Positions 17,135 to 19,172 of a DNA stretch of 19,172 nucleotides are shown here, piece by piece. The stretch covers positions 1 to 19,172 of the forward strand of contig JWZX01000957.1 of assembly GCA_001275005.1 (NCBI GenBank), written 5' to 3'. A program made the translations under genes and the position numbers. Positions within the stretch are counted from its first letter, which is position 1; every line of letters starts with the position of its first letter. The notes under the pieces are model-generated. The model did no database searches. It saw only the letters and a program-made list of their open reading frames with translations, and had not been told where the DNA came from. Source of the DNA: Chrysochromulina tobinii (lineage: Eukaryota; Haptophyta; Prymnesiales; Chrysochromulinaceae).

Positions 17135-19078
17135 CTACGTTGGTGGCAACGGTCTGTGCATAAGCACTTGCAAGAAACCCTCGTCTTCCATCGGATGGTC
17201 ACGGTCGCTCGCGCCAGTAGACGAGCCGTGAAAATGGACTGTGGGTGCACTGCTTGCAAGCGCGTCCCGGCCACAGCAGATCATCGATCGCAGTAGCACT
17301 GTGTGGACGAACGTGGTGTCAAGCACACCAACGAACGCATCGACGAGGCCACCCACATAGAAATCGATGGCTGTGCGCGACCAGCTGCCTTGGGGATCTG
17401 CGGTGCTCCTCGGGCAAGCCTCGTCGCCTCGTGGCTCACCCACCGCACAAGCAGCATCGAACTGGACGTGGCCGATGGCGCCGCCGGCGTCGCTGTGAAC
17501 GACCCTGCCCTCAAGCTCAGGCGTGAAGCTCACCAGCCCCACAACTCCGGGAGCATCGCCGAGGATCAGCACACCTGAGGCGTTGGAGGGCAGAGGTGCG
17601 AGCAAGCTCTCCCTCCTCGCCAGCAGCTGTGTACAGAGCAGGCCAGCTGCCAGGGTGCCATTGCCAGGCAGGTGCTGCAGCTGATGACGACCGCAGTGCT
17701 CACGTGCCGACTTGGCGCATCCACGCCCACCGCACACGGCGAGCGCATCGGCATACGAGGGTGTGTGCCCAAATGGCCGGCCGAAGGCGCTCGCCTTCCA
17801 GTTAAAGCACGGCCGGGCGCCCCGGGCGCTGCTCTCGCCGCAGTTGATTTGAGTGGCGTCGCACCCCTCGCATTCGACGAGATAAGATTCGAGCCGCCGC
17901 CAGTGCTCTGCGAACGAGAGTTTGCCCGAGGTCTCAGCACCCATCCGAGGCAATCAGAAGGCGATCGATGGCACTCAGAGGCCCTCAGAGGCCCTCAGAG
18001 GCCCTCAGAGGCACTCACCTGCAAACGAGAGCGGCGGTTGCAAGGCAGCACGGGCCCAGCTGCGTGAGGCGCTCCCGTTGCGCTGTGCTGCCAGTGCGAC
18101 CCAATCTGGGTAGCCTGTGCGCACATGAAGAGCACTGACAAAACTGAGCGCATCGAGCGCGAGCACGATCGGCGTGATGAGAGCCTGAAGACTAGGCCGT
18201 GGGCGCAGCAGCGCAAAGGCTTCGCATTTTAAGTTGATGCGACTGCGGAGGGCCCTCCCTTGAGAGGGTTCAATGCTCCCCATAGCAACCGCCGCCGTGT
18301 ATGGCAGGTGCAAGGCTGATTGTCGTGACGTCGGGTCGCGGATGCGTCGCTCCGCTCGCTCGCTCCAGCAGCCACCACCCATGTTCGCTCCGTCGGCCCA
18401 TCCACCTCCCCACGTGATACCCGCCTGGCCACTGAGCACGGCCGCAGCTGGTTTGCCCGACGGTTGAAATGCCGTCATCTGGCCCGGATGGATCGGCCTC
18501 ACGAGTAGCCATCGGGCGTCCTGCTGTGTAATTAGCTTGAGGAGGCTCCCATTACGTTCCTCCTCTTCCGTCCCGATCAGGTGCCCCTCCGGCGACCACC
18601 GGAGCTCATGCCTCTCACAATTGATGCCGTGCTTCAGGCAGCGATGAGTGATCGTCACAGGGCTGCTCACGTTGAACGACGCCATGCGCGCGCGAACTTT
18701 AGATTCTGAGGCGGGTGACCAGTCCCACTCGCATGCTTCCGACTCGAAGAAGGCACCCATATCGAAGTAGGGTGCTGGCTGCTCGACCTTTTGTCTTCGT
18801 CGCCGTGAAGAAGCGTTGGCCACGTCATCTTTGATCTGTGTCGACCAGGCCTGATCAGACATCCACAGATACGTGGCTCGCCCGGACGCAAGACCGAAGC
18901 GCAGCAATGCAAGCCAGCGGCTGAGGTTGTTGCCAAGGCCCCACCATCGGAAGCGGATGTCGAAGACGATGACGCGATCCAGTCGCTCGTGCAGAAGTCG
19001 CGCTCGGGACATGACTCGCTGTGTGCATGCGCACCTCTCTTGATAAACATTGCGCTCTTGCTGCAAGCGCGACTGCAT
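17135..19078 (-). CDS. Putative fucosyltransferase-like glycosyltransferase, 5' end open to window edge
   Basis: Exons 19078-18019 and 17907-17135 splice to about 610 aa from the ATG at 19078. The frame stays open to the window edge, so the true start and any Golgi membrane anchor may lie outside. Features are a GxGN motif (WWGLGNNLSRWLALLRFG, about 46-62); HVRTGYPDW near 318-326, resembling the HxRxGD motif of fucosyltransferases such as NodZ, FUT8 and O-FucT families; and, in exon 2, VLILGDAPGVVGLV followed by DFYVGGLVDAFVGVLDTTFV, the layout of their C-terminal donor-binding motifs. There are many cysteines and several sequons (NAS, NVS, NGS, NGT), suiting a lumenal Golgi enzyme. Family assignment is inference from these motifs: a related GT-B enzyme of other specificity is possible. 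The intron has introner-like flanking repeats. Confidence 0.5.
17908..18018 (-). other. Intron (111 nt) with 13-bp flanking repeats and 10-bp tandem units
   Basis: On the minus strand the donor reads CTCTCGTTTGCAG|GTGAGT and the acceptor CTCTCGTTCGCAG|AGCACT. The intron is phase 1; G joins AG to give Glu, producing PLSFAEHWRRLESY. The 13 nt before the donor (18019-18031) and the last 13 nt of the intron (17908-17920) match at 12 of 13. Behind the donor lie four 10-bp units at 17971-18010 (gccctcagag three times and one gcactcagag), with a partial fifth merging into the donor. Confidence 0.85.
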
Positions 19079-19122
19079 TCCAACGCGCCCACGAACTCGC
19101 TCTAGGACAGCAGGCGCTGCGC

Positions 19123-19172
19123 GCGCTGGCTGCGCGCGCGCGGCGCGGCGCTGGCTGCGCGCGCGCGGCGCG
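19123..19172. repeat. 25-bp GC-only-rich tandem repeat at the right edge
   Basis: gcgctggctgcgcgcgcgcg plus five bases is present exactly at 19123-19147 and again at 19148-19172, running off the window. A partial copy precedes it. It lies upstream of the glycosyltransferase ATG. The total copy number is not visible. Confidence 0.9.

Noticed and set aside
17971-18010. CRISPR-like or satellite array
   Set aside because: Only four 10-bp units without spacers, fully inside a spliceable intron.

Overview
The window looks like nuclear DNA of a GC-rich microbial eukaryote. It has spliceable GT-AG introns of about 80 to 115 nt, an N-terminal organelle-targeting extension, an ER-retention tail, kinetochore and condensin genes, and a DNA transposon with inverted repeats. 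The composition and a gene-dense layout broken by a large transposon would suit an alga such as a haptophyte, but that is inference. No rRNA, tRNA, CRISPR array or prokaryotic operon was seen.

Layout. 1-807: no gene recognised. 808-1483 (-): a nucleoside diphosphate kinase-like protein in two exons, with Asp in place of the catalytic His. 1741-2559 (-): NAD(P)H-hydrate epimerase, with a 22-bp direct repeat across its start. 2915-8004: a 5.1-kb DNA transposon with perfect 24-bp terminal inverted repeats and a possible ATT target duplication; its large transposase-like coding unit on the minus strand is split by about three small frame breaks. 8315-9109 (-): SPC25, a subunit of the NDC80 kinetochore complex, in two exons. 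9380-10378 (-): a chimeric gene whose 5' end is a 144/145-identical copy of the SPC25 leader and first codons, joined in frame to an unrelated body ending in a RING-like Cys/His motif. 10545-14291 (+): the condensin II subunit CAP-G2, a single long ORF. 15040-16368 (+): a redox-inactive PDI-like protein ending in KKEL. 17135-19078 (-), open to the window edge: a putative fucosyltransferase-like glycosyltransferase with a 111-nt intron flanked by 13-bp near-identical repeats.

How they work together. SPC25 and CAP-G2 both act in mitotic chromosome segregation. The duplicated SPC25 leader lies 69 bp upstream of the CAP-G2 start and faces the other way, so a captured mitotic promoter may serve both the chimeric gene and CAP-G2. 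The NDPK-like and NNRE genes share a strand, 257 bp apart, and both belong to nucleotide metabolism or repair. The PDI-like protein and the glycosyltransferase are secretory-pathway proteins with convergent 3' ends.

Most worth a second look: the SPC25 leader duplication with its chimeric gene and duplicated uORF; the introner-like intron; the Asp-for-His NDPK-like protein; and the transposon, whose transposase I cannot place in a named superfamily.
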